Assembly (NCBI GenBank): GCA_016213775.1
Contig: JACQZR010000189.1
Coordinates: 1-64,000, forward strand
Length of the DNA: 64,000 nt
DNA from: Acidobacteriota bacterium
GTDB taxonomy: Bacteria > Acidobacteriota > Terriglobia > Bryobacterales > Bryobacteraceae
Direction of reading: 5' to 3'
Shown: positions 45,720-54,700 of the stretch, one piece after another
Position numbering within the stretch: position 1 is the stretch's first letter
Layout: each line of letters starts with the position of its first letter
Made by a program: the position numbers and the translations under genes
Notes under the pieces: generated by a model
What the model saw: only the letters and a program-made list of their open reading frames with translations
The model's database searches: none
Told to the model about the DNA's origin: nothing

Positions 45720-46545
45720 CTATCTGCCGAAATACCCGCTCAACTCCAACACCAGATCCGTCCTCCGGTACGCGTATACATCAATGCTCCCGAACGGCCC
45801 CGCCGCCACGATCCCGGCGTTCGTGGCCACCTGCCCTTCAAACGCATTCAACAACGAAGCATTCGGCTGCGGCTGACCGGTGGGCCAGACGGTAAGAAAC
45901 GGCATAGGCCCGAATGGGAGCGCAGTGGCATTCAACGCATAGGTCTTGGCACTCAGCGGAATACCGTTACACGTCGGCGCGAACGGAGATTGTCCGCCGT
46001 GTTGCTGACGCGGCACTGCTGGATCGGGTAGTACGACAAGCCGTTCTGTCCATCGTCCGCCGCAAAGTATCCCGTGATGTCGACAATCAAATCCGTGGCA
46101 TCGAACGCCACCACGTCAATGCTGCCATCAGCGCCCGCAGGGAGAATCACACTGTTCGCCAGAATCCTGCCAGCGGGCGAATTGATGCTCGAAACGTTCG
46201 GCGTCACCGCATACGCCTTCGCTGATGCTCGTACCGGACAGCCCGTCGAACTCCGCACCGGAATCCGCCGGCTCGTATTCGCCAAAAGCGAACCTGGTCC
46301 GCCGAAATACGTGCCTGCCGCCAGTCCTGCCGGGGTGACGCGCACTTGCGTCCCGGTCACCGATAGCCAGGCGCCTCCACTCTGCGTGGCCGGCTGCAAG
46401 GTGTACGGTACTGCATAGCCCGAATAGATCTGAAGCGTCGCTGTGTTCGGATCGCCGGGCTGAGTTGTATTCGGAAAGTTGAGAACCGTTGGGGTTCGAA
46501 TGCCGGAAGCGTGCACAGGAACAGGAGCAGAAATGCGGTCCACAT
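45720..46545 (-). pseudogene. Secreted domain-repeat protein with two frameshifts
   Basis: A signal peptide MWTAFLLLFLCTLPAF is read in one frame from 46545. The mature part (RTPTVLNFPNTTQPGDPNTA then LQIYSGY) continues in a second frame to CRVSNTADN near 46000. A third frame then gives SPFAPTCNGIPLSAKTYALN, LTVWPTGQPQP and, finally, SGYFGR with a stop at 45720. The repeated unit (SSINSPAGRILANSVILPAG, VDITGYFA) is common in Solibacter-like secreted proteins. Frameshifts near 46500 and 46000 break it, unless these are sequencing errors. Confidence 0.7.
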
Positions 46546-46565
46546 TGCAGCCCCACTCTGGCAGG

Positions 46566-46875
46566 TTACTCAGGAAATAACAGCCCTAATTCGCACTCGA
46601 ACCCCCGGCAGCAGCGGCGTAGTCAGAAGGTCCTTCTCCCGAAGAACCTTCCGCTCGCGAAATCCACCCGTCCGCAAGGACCGGTACACTTCAATCACCT
46701 TCGTTTCCGGATAGGCAACCCAGGAAGCTCCTCCACCACCAGTTCCGGCGCGCCGGTCAATCGCACGCCCGCGATGGAAACAAGATCGGGGATCACCGTT
46801 GAACCATTAAAAATGACCCCAATCCCCGTAACCCTGATCATCGCTCACCGTCAGCATCAGGTCGGGTGGGCTCAT
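46566..46875 (-). pseudogene. Uma2-family gene remnant, copy 2, with internal deletions
   Basis: The start (MSPPDLMLTV) and the end (a PGSSG-like segment to LFPE stop) match copies 1 and 3, but about 250 nt are missing in at least three places, including the YSENGVSEYWIADP core and the EDGNRYEVISG region. It keeps the same upstream GATATT -10-like box. It lies between two intact copies. Confidence 0.8.
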
Positions 46876-46907
46876 TGCAACAATATCCGCCTCACTTTAG
46901 CATCAAG

Positions 46908-47465
46908 CTATTCAGGGAATAATAACCCGACTTCGCACTCGAACCCCGGCAGCAAGGGCGTCGTCAACAGGTCCTTCTCCCGAAGGACTTTCCGCTCCCC
47001 AAATCCACCCGTCCGCAAGGACCGGTACACTTCAATCATCTTAGCTTCCGGATCAGCGATCCAATACTCGGAAACCCCATTCTCGCTATAGAGCACACGC
47101 TTCACGTTCCTGTCACGCTGTTCGTTCTTCGAACCCGGTGAGACGATCTCAACCATCAATTCCGGCGCACCGGTCAGCCGCACACTCGCGATCATCTTCT
47201 TGCGTTCGTTCGAGTAATACACGAGGTCCGGAATCACCCCGTTGAACTCATCGAAGATCACCCCCAACCCGATCATCAACTCGCCGATAGGATTCCGGTC
47301 CAGGTACAACTGGATTTGATGGAACAGTCTCCCCAACAGTCCTTGATGCAATCTTGATGGTGATGTCGACACATGCAGATCCCCACTGATCACCTCATAC
47401 CGGTTCCCGTCCTCCGGCATGGATTCGACATCGCTCACCGTCAGCATCAGTTCGCGTGGGCTCAT
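46908..47465 (-). CDS. Uma2-family putative nuclease, copy 3 (185 aa)
   Basis: Nearly identical to copy 1 in the N-terminal 40 residues (MSPRELMLTVSD) and in the C-terminal half (RVLYSENGVSEYWIADPEAK), with more differences between. It shows the putative nuclease residues VIPDLVYYSN and PELMVEIVSPGSKNEQRDRN. It ends at LLFPE. The -10-like TATATT at 47472-47477 is 6 nt before the ATG, matching the TAATAT of copy 1. The function is unknown; the family has spread by local duplication. Confidence 0.82.
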   Translation of the reverse strand: MSPRELMLTVSDVESMPEDGNRYEVISGDLHVSTSPSRLHQGLLGRLFHQIQLYLDRNPIGELMIGLGVIFDEFNGVIPDLVYYSNERKKMIASVRLTGAPELMVEIVSPGSKNEQRDRNVKRVLYSENGVSEYWIADPEAKMIEVYRSLRTGGFGERKVLREKDLLTTPLLPGFECEVGLLFPE

Positions 47466-47484
47466 AGCGACAATATACCACCGC

Positions 47485-48156
47485 CTACTTCCGGCCAGAA
47501 TACTTGTTCAACATCTCCAGGATTTTCCCCGCCGACGCCGGCGGCTGGTTGCCCCCGAAGATGGCGTCCTTGTTCTCCATGTCCTTCCCGTACATCCCTT
47601 TAATTGCATCCTTGTCCGGCCGCAGCGTCGCCCCTTGCAGCGAAATCCCCGCGAACACGCCTCGCGACCGCGACCACGTCAGCAACTCCGCCCGCATCGT
47701 CGCATCCGTCTCCGCCGACGCCGTGCGTCCCACCGGACCCGCTGCCGCCGACGCATCGCCACCCACGGTGAATTTGCTGCTCAACAGCCGGTTCACCCCG
47801 CCCTCATTCATCACCAACATCACTACGTCCGTCTCCGACCCGCCAATCTGGAACCCGACACTTCCGCCTTCCACGCGCACAGCACCCGGCCCGGCCCATC
47901 CCGGCCCACCCTTCTTTCTGCAAAACACGAACCCGCGGCCAAACTTCGCCCCGATAATGAAAGCGCCTTTCTTGAGCCCGGGCACAAACACCGCGCAAGC
48001 GGCCTTGTCCAGCAGGTCCTGAGGAATTTCCTTGTCCTTCACCCCCATGATCTCAGAGAACATCGTGGCCGTATTTTCCAGCCGCTTGTCCTCGTCCGCT
48101 CCCGCAAACAGCAGCCCGCTCAAAACGGGCAATAAGATAAAGTTCCGCGTCCTCAT
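47485..48156 (-). CDS. SYLF (Ysc84-like) lipid-binding protein, secreted (223 aa)
   Basis: A signal peptide (NFILLPVLSGLLFAGA) leads into a SYLF domain: LENTATMFSEIMGVKDKEIP, LLDKAACAVFVPGLKKGAF, IIGAKFGRGFVFCRK, VGFQIGGSETDVVMLVMNEG and LLSSKFTVGGDASAAAGPVG. These blocks define the family; it binds phosphoinositides in eukaryotes and its bacterial role is unclear. The start ATG 48156 is preferred to the upstream one because of the signal peptide and a TATGAT box 6 nt before it. It is divergent from the MATE gene. Confidence 0.87.
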   Translation of the reverse strand: MRTRNFILLPVLSGLLFAGADEDKRLENTATMFSEIMGVKDKEIPQDLLDKAACAVFVPGLKKGAFIIGAKFGRGFVFCRKKGGPGWAGPGAVRVEGGSVGFQIGGSETDVVMLVMNEGGVNRLLSSKFTVGGDASAAAGPVGRTASAETDATMRAELLTWSRSRGVFAGISLQGATLRPDKDAIKGMYGKDMENKDAIFGGNQPPASAGKILEMLNKYSGRK

Positions 48157-48232
48157 ACGCCTATCATAGCCTTTCCCACATCCCTCCGCCGCCTGCTCCA
48201 ATCACCACTTGGCGGTGGGTTATACTCGATGG

Positions 48233-49633
48233 ATGGAAGCCGCCTCGCCACAGTCGTTGTGGGACTCCATCCGCGAGGCCCTCCGCGGTTCCCGCCGCGA
48301 CCACACCGCCGGAGATCTCGGCCACTCGATTCTCGTCCTGGCCATCCCGATGATCCTCGAGATGGCGATGGAATCCCTCTTCGCCATCGTCGACGCCTAC
48401 TTCGTCTCGGGCCTCGGCACCGACGCCGTCGCAGCCGTCGCGCTCACCGAATCCCTTATGGCGCTCCTCTATGGCCTCGCCATCGGACTCAGCATGGCCG
48501 CCACCGCCATGGTCGCCCGCCGCATCGGCGAAAAGGACGAAAAAGGCGCATCCGTCGCTGCCGCCCAAGCCATCCTCCTCGGACTCTTCCTCGCCGTCCC
48601 CATCGCGATCCTCGGCTTCATCTTCGCGCCCAACCTACTCTCCATCATGGGCGGCCAGCCCAGCGTCATCGCCACTGGCGTCAACTTCACCCGCCTCATC
48701 TTCTGCGGCTCGGTCTCCATCTTTCTCCTCTTCCTCAACAACGCCATCCTGCGCGGTGCCGGCGACGCCGCTTACGCCATGCGCGCCCTCTGGATCGCCA
48801 ACATCCTCAACATCGCACTTAACCCCTGCCTCATCCTCGGACTCGGCCCTTTCCCCCAACTCGGCCTGCTCGGCTCCGCTGCCGGCACCACCATCGGCCG
48901 CGCTTCCGGTGTCATCTTCCAGCTTTGGATCCTCTTCGGCGGCACATCCCGCGTCCATCTCCACTGGTCCGAAATGCGCGTCCGCTGGGACATCCTCACA
49001 CGCCTCATGCGCGTCTCCGTCACCGGCATCGTCCAGTTCCTGATCTCCACCGCAAGCTGGATGGGCCTCATCCGCATCACCGCGACTTTCGGAAGCGCCG
49101 CCCTCGCCGGATACATGCTCGCCATCCGCATGGTGATCTTCGCCATCCTCCCCGCCTGGGGACTCTGCAACGCTGCCGCAACCCTTGTCGGCCAGAACCT
49201 CGGTGCCGGAAAACCCGAACGCTCCGAGCAAGCCGTCTACCGCGCCGGCCTCTACAATATGTTCTTCCTCGGCGCCATCGGTCTGTTCTTCGTCATCTTC
49301 GCCGAACCCCTGATGCACATCTTCTCCCACGACCCCGAAGTAATCCGCCTCGGCAGCATCTGTCTGCGCACCATCAGCTTCGGCAATCTCTTCTATGCGT
49401 GGGGCATGGTCGGCATGCAGGCGTTCAACGGTGCCGGCGACACCATGACCCCGACAATCATCAACTTCATCTGCCTCTGGATGCTCCAGATCCCCATCGC
49501 CTGGGCGCTGTCGCACGCCGGAGGCATGGGTCCAACCGGCGTCTATACCGCAGTCCCAATCGCCCAAGCCATCCTCGCCGCCGTCGCAATGATCATGTTC
49601 CGCCGCGGCTCCTGGAAGCGCAAGAAAATATAG
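48233..49633 (+). CDS. MATE-family multidrug/metabolite efflux transporter (466 aa)
   Basis: Twelve predicted membrane helices in two MatE halves. The first is ILVLAIPMILEMAMESLFAI then VDAYFVSGLG and the second ILTRLMRVSVTGIVQFLIST then ASWMG. Such proteins exchange cationic drugs or metabolites for sodium ions or protons. ATG 48233 is chosen over the TTG at 48209 because a TATACT box (48221-48226) sits 6 nt before it. The C-terminus is short and basic (RRGSWKRKKI). A microprotein cassette lies just downstream on the other strand. Confidence 0.88.
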   Translation: MEAASPQSLWDSIREALRGSRRDHTAGDLGHSILVLAIPMILEMAMESLFAIVDAYFVSGLGTDAVAAVALTESLMALLYGLAIGLSMAATAMVARRIGEKDEKGASVAAAQAILLGLFLAVPIAILGFIFAPNLLSIMGGQPSVIATGVNFTRLIFCGSVSIFLLFLNNAILRGAGDAAYAMRALWIANILNIALNPCLILGLGPFPQLGLLGSAAGTTIGRASGVIFQLWILFGGTSRVHLHWSEMRVRWDILTRLMRVSVTGIVQFLISTASWMGLIRITATFGSAALAGYMLAIRMVIFAILPAWGLCNAAATLVGQNLGAGKPERSEQAVYRAGLYNMFFLGAIGLFFVIFAEPLMHIFSHDPEVIRLGSICLRTISFGNLFYAWGMVGMQAFNGAGDTMTPTIINFICLWMLQIPIAWALSHAGGMGPTGVYTAVPIAQAILAAVAMIMFRRGSWKRKKI

Positions 49634-49677
49634 TGCTCGCATCCACGGCGACTCCCCCGCCCGCGTGTTCAGGTGTA

Positions 49678-49706
49678 TTGACATTCCCTCGTTCGCTGCG
49701 TACTCT
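49678..49706 (+). promoter_or_regulatory. Promoter-like sequence facing into microprotein cassette B (plus strand)
   Basis: TTGACA (49678-49683) and TACTCT (49701-49706), 17 nt apart, precede TGGAGGG. GTATTGAC and TGGAGGG are shared with copy A at 8844-8884, whereas the sequence between them differs. Transcription would run antisense through microprotein B and its ribosome binding site. Confidence 0.45.
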
Positions 49707-49717
49707 GGTCTGGAGGG

Positions 49718-49743
49718 GAGCCCCACCCATCAAGGTAGGGCTC
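49718..49743 (-). terminator. Hairpin after microprotein B
   Basis: On the minus strand GAGCCCTACC pairs with GGTGGGGCTC (10 bp, one G-T pair) around a 6-nt loop, 7 nt after the stop codon. No T-run follows, so termination is uncertain. The structure sits where copy A has a different GC hairpin, so the fold is conserved and the sequence is not. Confidence 0.5.
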
Positions 49744-49750
49744 GTGGCTC

Positions 49751-49822
49751 TTAGCCAAGACGAATCGTGATTGCGAAACGTCCGAGCGTCAGTCGTATAC
49801 TGACGCAAATGCGTATCTGCAT
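49751..49822 (-). CDS. Microprotein B, 23 aa, basic
   Basis: ATG 49822 to TAA 49751 encodes 23 residues beginning MQIRICVSI and ending ITIRLG. The Shine-Dalgarno AAAGGAGGT lies 6 nt upstream. Residues identical to copy A include M1, I3, R4, I5, S8, G14, R15, T19, I20, R21 and G23; most others are conservative (V/L, I/L, I/F). Its context matches copy A: it converges on the end of a plus-strand gene (here the MATE transporter) and is preceded by the same hairpin. Confidence 0.65.
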   Translation of the reverse strand: MQIRICVSIRLTLGRFAITIRLG

Positions 49823-49829
49823 TGGTTAC

Positions 49830-49892
49830 CTCCTTTCCCGGGGTTTGGCTCACGGGGTTCAGACCGTGAGTCCCCCGGTCAGGAGAAAGGAG
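49830..49892 (-). promoter_or_regulatory. Conserved hairpin sequestering the microprotein B ribosome binding site
   Basis: CTCCTTTC (49892-49885) pairs with GAAAGGAG (49837-49830), CCGGGG (49878-49873) with CCCCGG (49843-49838), and CTCACGG (49870-49864) with CCGTGAG (49855-49849). The loop differs from copy A in length and sequence while every stem is kept. Confidence 0.65.
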
Positions 49893-50017
49893 TTATTCCC
49901 CGCGCCTGCCTTCCCCGTTCATGCTATGATCCAAACAGGGCAATCCACGGCTGGGCTTTGACTGGATTCTTAGAGTCCATCCGTCTCCCCGAGAGCAAAC
50001 TGAAGAGGGCGAGGATC

Positions 50018-50701
50018 ATGAAGTCTGCAAAAATTCTTGCTGTTTCCGCAGTGCTGGCCACCGCATCCTATGGTGCCGGTCTTGGCAAATCGGCGCTGCA
50101 TGGTGAATACGTGGAAGCACGCACGGCCGACGTTTTCACCGGCCCCTGCTTCGCAAACTCCGAAGCCGGCCTCATCGGTGAATTGGCCGTTATGGGCTGG
50201 CGCGTCAACAAAGGCGTCGTTGACGGCGTCAAGGTCGATGGCCTCGCGGTCGTCGGCGTCGTCCGCGCCAATGCCACCCTCGGCGACATCCACGCGAGTG
50301 CCTACCCCGTGAAATCAGTCCTCATCGTCGACGAGCGCGCCAACCCCGAGCAGCGCCTTGCCCTGCAAGCCCTCGCTAAGCGTATGGGCGGCGACCTCCT
50401 CCAGGACGTCGTGAAAGTCCTCTACGCTCCGGTCGACCTCACCATCGACGGCGGTAGCATCCACGCAGCCAAGGCCACCCTCAAGGCCGGCGGCCTCGCC
50501 GAAATCACCACCCGCGCCATTCGCGAAGGCGATCACATCTGCACCAACGAAGAAGTCTGGTATCCGCCACTCACCAAGCTCGACCACGCCATGCCCGCCT
50601 ACGCCGTGTCCCACAAGTTCCAGGGCGAAGGCCTCGACACCCGCTGGTCCAGCCCAGATAAGCGCAGCGCCTTCCTCGGCACCTTCCAGCTAAACGACTA
50701 A
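50018..50701 (+). CDS. DUF1326-like secreted protein (227 aa)
   Basis: A signal peptide (MKSAKILAVSAVLATASYG) is followed by a domain beginning LHGEYVEARTADVFTGPCFA, the opening of DUF1326 proteins, with a conserved Cys and Asn (GPCFANSE). The rest includes DGLAVVGVVRANATLG and HICTNEEVWYPPL. The family is of unknown function, sometimes linked to heme or metal handling. ATG 50018 is chosen for the signal peptide and GAGG upstream; an earlier in-frame start at 49958 is less likely. A bidirectional terminator follows. Confidence 0.78.
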   Translation: MKSAKILAVSAVLATASYGAGLGKSALHGEYVEARTADVFTGPCFANSEAGLIGELAVMGWRVNKGVVDGVKVDGLAVVGVVRANATLGDIHASAYPVKSVLIVDERANPEQRLALQALAKRMGGDLLQDVVKVLYAPVDLTIDGGSIHAAKATLKAGGLAEITTRAIREGDHICTNEEVWYPPLTKLDHAMPAYAVSHKFQGEGLDTRWSSPDKRSAFLGTFQLND

Positions 50702-50734
50702 CCGATCTTTGTCCCGTTCGCAACACTGTTTCAG

Positions 50735-50762
50735 AAGAGGGCGGATGCTGTTCCGCCCTCTT
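50735..50762. terminator. Bidirectional rho-independent terminator
   Basis: AAGAGGGCGGA and TCCGCCCTCTT form an 11-bp stem with a 6-nt loop, between two convergent genes (50701 and 50768). A T-rich tract follows on the plus strand. Confidence 0.8.
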
Positions 50763-50767
50763 ACTGT

Positions 50768-51616
50768 TTATGCCAGCGCACTCCTGCAATACTCATAGCA
50801 CTTCTTTACTTCCGACACCGTCTCCACGCCCTTGTATTCGTACTCAATCATCGCCGGAATCGGATACTTCTTCGTCTTCAGTACCTGCAGCACTTCCTTG
50901 ATCTTTGTGTCCCCCTGCCCAAACACCACGTTGTCCCCCTGATCCCGCTTCCGGTCCTTGATGTGCAGCGTCACAATCCGCTGATGGTGCTTCTCCAGAT
51001 ACTCCACCGGATCGAAATTCGCTGCCGTGAAATGCCCGATGTCCAGGTTGACAGCAATGTACTTCGACTTGCCCTCCATCGCCTTCGCAAAGCTCTCCGG
51101 CGTGGCAAATTCATTTTCGGAAACCCGTGAGTGATTATGCATCCCAACCGGGATCTTCGCCTTCCGCGCCGCCCCGTCAATCCGCGCCGCCGTCGACACA
51201 TTCGATGACGCCGTGATGCACTTTGCCCCCAGCGCCTTCGCAAACTCGAACCCGCGCGCAATCTCATCATCGTCGAAGTTATCGCGGAAGCTGTAGTTGT
51301 ACGCATACAACACAATCCCCGCCGCCTTGAACTTCTCCCGGATCTTCGTGAAGTGGTCCAGCCCCACCGTCTTCCGCCACATCCGCAATTCCAGCGGCGT
51401 GATCCTCTTCCCGCCCATCTCCGCCGGCTCGGCATGCCCCTGCCACATTTCACAGTAGCCGATGCCGATCTCCTTCATTGCCGCGATGGCATCATCCAGC
51501 TTCCGGTCGCGAAAGCTATAGCTTTGCACCCCTACCATCACGCCATTGATCTTCGGCGCCGCCGCGAGCAAGGCCGGCGCCGCAATCGTCTGTGCGAACA
51601 CACGTCGAGTCAACAT
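50768..51616 (-). CDS. Sugar phosphate isomerase/epimerase-like TIM-barrel protein, exported (282 aa)
   Basis: The N-terminus MLTRRVFAQTIAAPALLAA is a twin-arginine-like signal. The rest follows the xylose-isomerase-like TIM-barrel pattern: GVQSYSFRDRKLDDAIAAMK, ALGAKCITASSNVS, IPVGMHNHSRVSENE, VNLDIGHFTAANFDP and RIVTLHIKDRKRDQGDNVVF with metal-binding His/Glu/Asp. ATG 51616 is supported by TACTAT 8 nt upstream. Periplasmic members probably act on imported sugars; the substrate is not clear. Confidence 0.82.
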   Translation of the reverse strand: MLTRRVFAQTIAAPALLAAAPKINGVMVGVQSYSFRDRKLDDAIAAMKEIGIGYCEMWQGHAEPAEMGGKRITPLELRMWRKTVGLDHFTKIREKFKAAGIVLYAYNYSFRDNFDDDEIARGFEFAKALGAKCITASSNVSTAARIDGAARKAKIPVGMHNHSRVSENEFATPESFAKAMEGKSKYIAVNLDIGHFTAANFDPVEYLEKHHQRIVTLHIKDRKRDQGDNVVFGQGDTKIKEVLQVLKTKKYPIPAMIEYEYKGVETVSEVKKCYEYCRSALA

Positions 51617-51684
51617 AACCCAAAATAGTATCAAGTTCTTGTGGGGGCAGACGTCCCCGTTTGCGCTCTGGAGTTTGCCGTCTT

Positions 51685-51730
51685 GTGGGGCGGCCAATCC
51701 TGGCCGCGGCTGGCCTTTCCAGGCCAGCCA
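51685..51730. repeat. Dispersed palindromic element, second copy
   Basis: The 46 bp differ from 38531-38575 by one inserted C. Both carry GGCCAATCCTGGCC and the hairpin GGCTGGCCT/AGGCCAGCC. This copy lies upstream of the isomerase-like gene and beyond the end of the TonB receptor. Confidence 0.8.
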
Positions 51731-51762
51731 CTCGCGGGGCCCCCTGAGTTCATCAGTGGCCA

Positions 51763-54700
51763 TCAGAAAAGCAGTTTCAACGCGAACTGCACCACTCGCG
51801 ACTGATTCGCCATCGCACTCACAACCCCAAACGAGGGGTTGCCCTGCGCAATATTCGGCGGATCAAACCGCGGCGTGTTGAACAGATTGAAGAACTCCGC
51901 CCGGAATTGCAGATTCACCCGCTCCGTCAGCCGCGTATTCTTCAACGCCGACAAATCCACATTCCGCGCCGGACCCGTCCGCAGCCCCGAATACGTCCGC
52001 GCCGAATTGCCAAACGTGTACGCCGGCGCTGTCGTGAACTGCGCAATATCAAACCACCGCTGCACCGTCGGATTGTCGAGCTTCGCGCTCACCCCGGTCC
52101 AATTCGGCCGCTGTCCGCCGCCCTGCGAGAACGTCCCGTTATTCGCGCTGTTGATCCCCAACGGCGCACCCGTGTACCCCAGCACAATCAGCCCCGTCTC
52201 CCATCCGCCAAACGCCTTCCCCACAAAGTCCTTCCGCCCCTTGAACAACGGCACCTCATAGACCGTGTTGAAGATGAACCGGTGCGTCTGATCCAGCGTC
52301 GACGGTGCACGCTCCCCACGCAGATTGTGGTTGTTCTGGAAGCCAGCGCCTCCCAGCACCTCGCCTGCGAACGCCCCAATCCCATAATCCATCGACTTCG
52401 AGTATGTATACGATCCCAACACGGTCAGCCCGCTCGAATAGCGCCGCTCCGCCTTCGCGGTCAACGCATGGTAAATCGAGCTCGACCATGTGGCGTTCGC
52501 CGAAGTCACGGCGTCAAACTGCGGATAAGGGCGTAATAGTTGCGCCTTGCTCACGGTGCGCTGTGCCAGGATCCCGGACGTGATCTGTCCAAAAAACGGA
52601 TTGGCAACCTGCGTCCGCAAATCATCCTTCAACGCCAGCGCCGATTCCGGAATCTGATTCAACGTCTGGTTTTGCGGGAACTTCAACCCGTGGCTACCCG
52701 CGTACCCCACCTCGAACAACACCCTTCCCGGGAGTTCCCGCTGAATATCGAAGTTCCACTGCACGCTGTACGGCGTCACATTGCCCCGGTTCGTGAACGT
52801 CACCGCCTGTCCCAAGAGCGTCGCCGCACCCAGACTGCTTCCCGTCGGCGCAACCAGTCCCGCCGGATACGGATTTCTCAGGAAATTCAGCGGAGTCAGC
52901 CCGTCCAGGCTCGTCACCATCGTCGTCTGCGCCTGGAATCCCGAAATCCCAAACGCCGTCGAACCCGTCCCGATCCCGGTAATGCTCGAAAAGAACAGTC
53001 CTGTCCCGCCGCGAATCACCGTCTTCGGCGTCACCTGCCACGCAAATCCAAACCGCGGCGCGAAGTTGTTCCCGTCCACAATCGTGTTTGTGCGCGGCAA
53101 TCCACCCACACCAACAAACGTCAAAACCCCGCGCGCATCCACGCCGTTCAACGGCGCTCTCGCCGAGAAATCAAAATTCGTCAGTTGATTGAAGCGGTCC
53201 GTGCGCGGCGTCTCCATCTCCCACCGCAATCCCAGATTCAACGTCAACCGCGTCGTCAGCCGGTAGCTGTCCTGCAGGAACAACGCGTAGTACTTGGTCG
53301 TCGTCGCCAGCGCCGGCACCGGATTCACGGTGCTGCCCGACACTGTCCCCAACAGAAACGAAGCCAGTGAATGCCCCGCCGTCGCCGTCGCCTGCGCCCC
53401 GTTCGGCCCTTGCGTGAACGCCTGGTTGAAATTGAAGATCGGCGTATTCGCCCCCGTTTGCAGGGTGTTCAACTGGATCGCGCGGTAATCAAAACCCGCC
53501 TTCAGCGTATGCTTCGCCATCGACTTCGACATTGTCGCCTGCGCCGAATGCGACGTGTTCCCCAGCAGAATAATGTCCGTCGAGCCCAGCGTCCCGCCCG
53601 TGATGATATTCGGAATCGACGACTGCGTCGTATATCCCGTCAATGTGAAATTCGGAAACGCCCGCGGTACCAGTTGCGGACCAAATTCCCGGGGGAAGCC
53701 CAGCGTCGAAATATCAAAAGGCTCGCTGAACGCCGTCCGCGTGTTTGACAACCGCGTCACCGAATACCGGAACGTCCCTAATAACGTCGGCGTAAACGTG
53801 TGCGTGTCCTCCACCACCGCATTGCGCCGCCCGAAGGTCTGCGGCCCCGTCCCCGGAGACCCAGGATTGTCGCGCCCATACGGCGCCGCGCGCACAAACG
53901 GCGAATCATCGGCCGAATAGCGCGCGAACACACGGTTCTTATCGTTGAAGTAGTGGTCTCCACGATAGCTCACGCTGTCCTTGTTCACGCGGTTCCCATC
54001 CACACGCGCGTAATTGTTCACGCCCGTATTCGCATTCGTCGGCGCCGCATTCGCCGCCGGAAAATACTTCGACACATTGCGAGCCACCGGATCAATCCGC
54101 CCCGCCGGAATCACGTTCCCCGCAAACGGCTGCCGCACGCCATTCGCCGTCGTCAGCGGATCGTAGATCGTGATCAGCGCGCCACCTGCATTCCGCATCC
54201 CGCTGAAGTCGCCTGTCAGCTCCGTTGTCCGCGGCGTCGTCCCCAGAAAAGTGATCCCCTGCACAAACCGCACCGATTCGACACTGACAAAGAAGAATGT
54301 TTTATTGCGCCCGTTGTAAAGCTTCGGAATCAACACCGGTCCACCCAGCGTCCCGCCGAATTGGTTGAACTTGAACGGTGGCGGCTTCTGCCCCTTCGAG
54401 TTCGCGAAAAAGTCATTCGCGTTCAATTTGTCGTTGCGCAAAAACTCATACAGGCTTCCGTGAAACGCATTGCTTCCCGATCGCGTAACCACGTTGAACA
54501 CGCCGCCCGACGCGCGCCCATACTCCGCTGCAAAACTGTTCGTTTCCACCTTGAATTCCTGCACCATGTCCGGATTCGCATTGATCACAGGCTGGTTCTG
54601 CGATGCCGCCGAATTTGGTGCTCCATCCAGTAGAAACTCATTGGCACTCGCCCGCTGGCCGCCAATCGCGTACGACACGGTGCTGATCTGGTCCACCACC

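Noticed and set aside
46480-46500. GGTTCGAAT, like a tRNA T-loop
   Set aside because: No acceptor stem, anticodon or CCA-like end can be drawn around it, and it lies in a coding remnant.
49767-49961. Plus-strand 64-residue frame across cassette B
   Set aside because: It has no counterpart in copy A, whereas the minus-strand frame is conserved.
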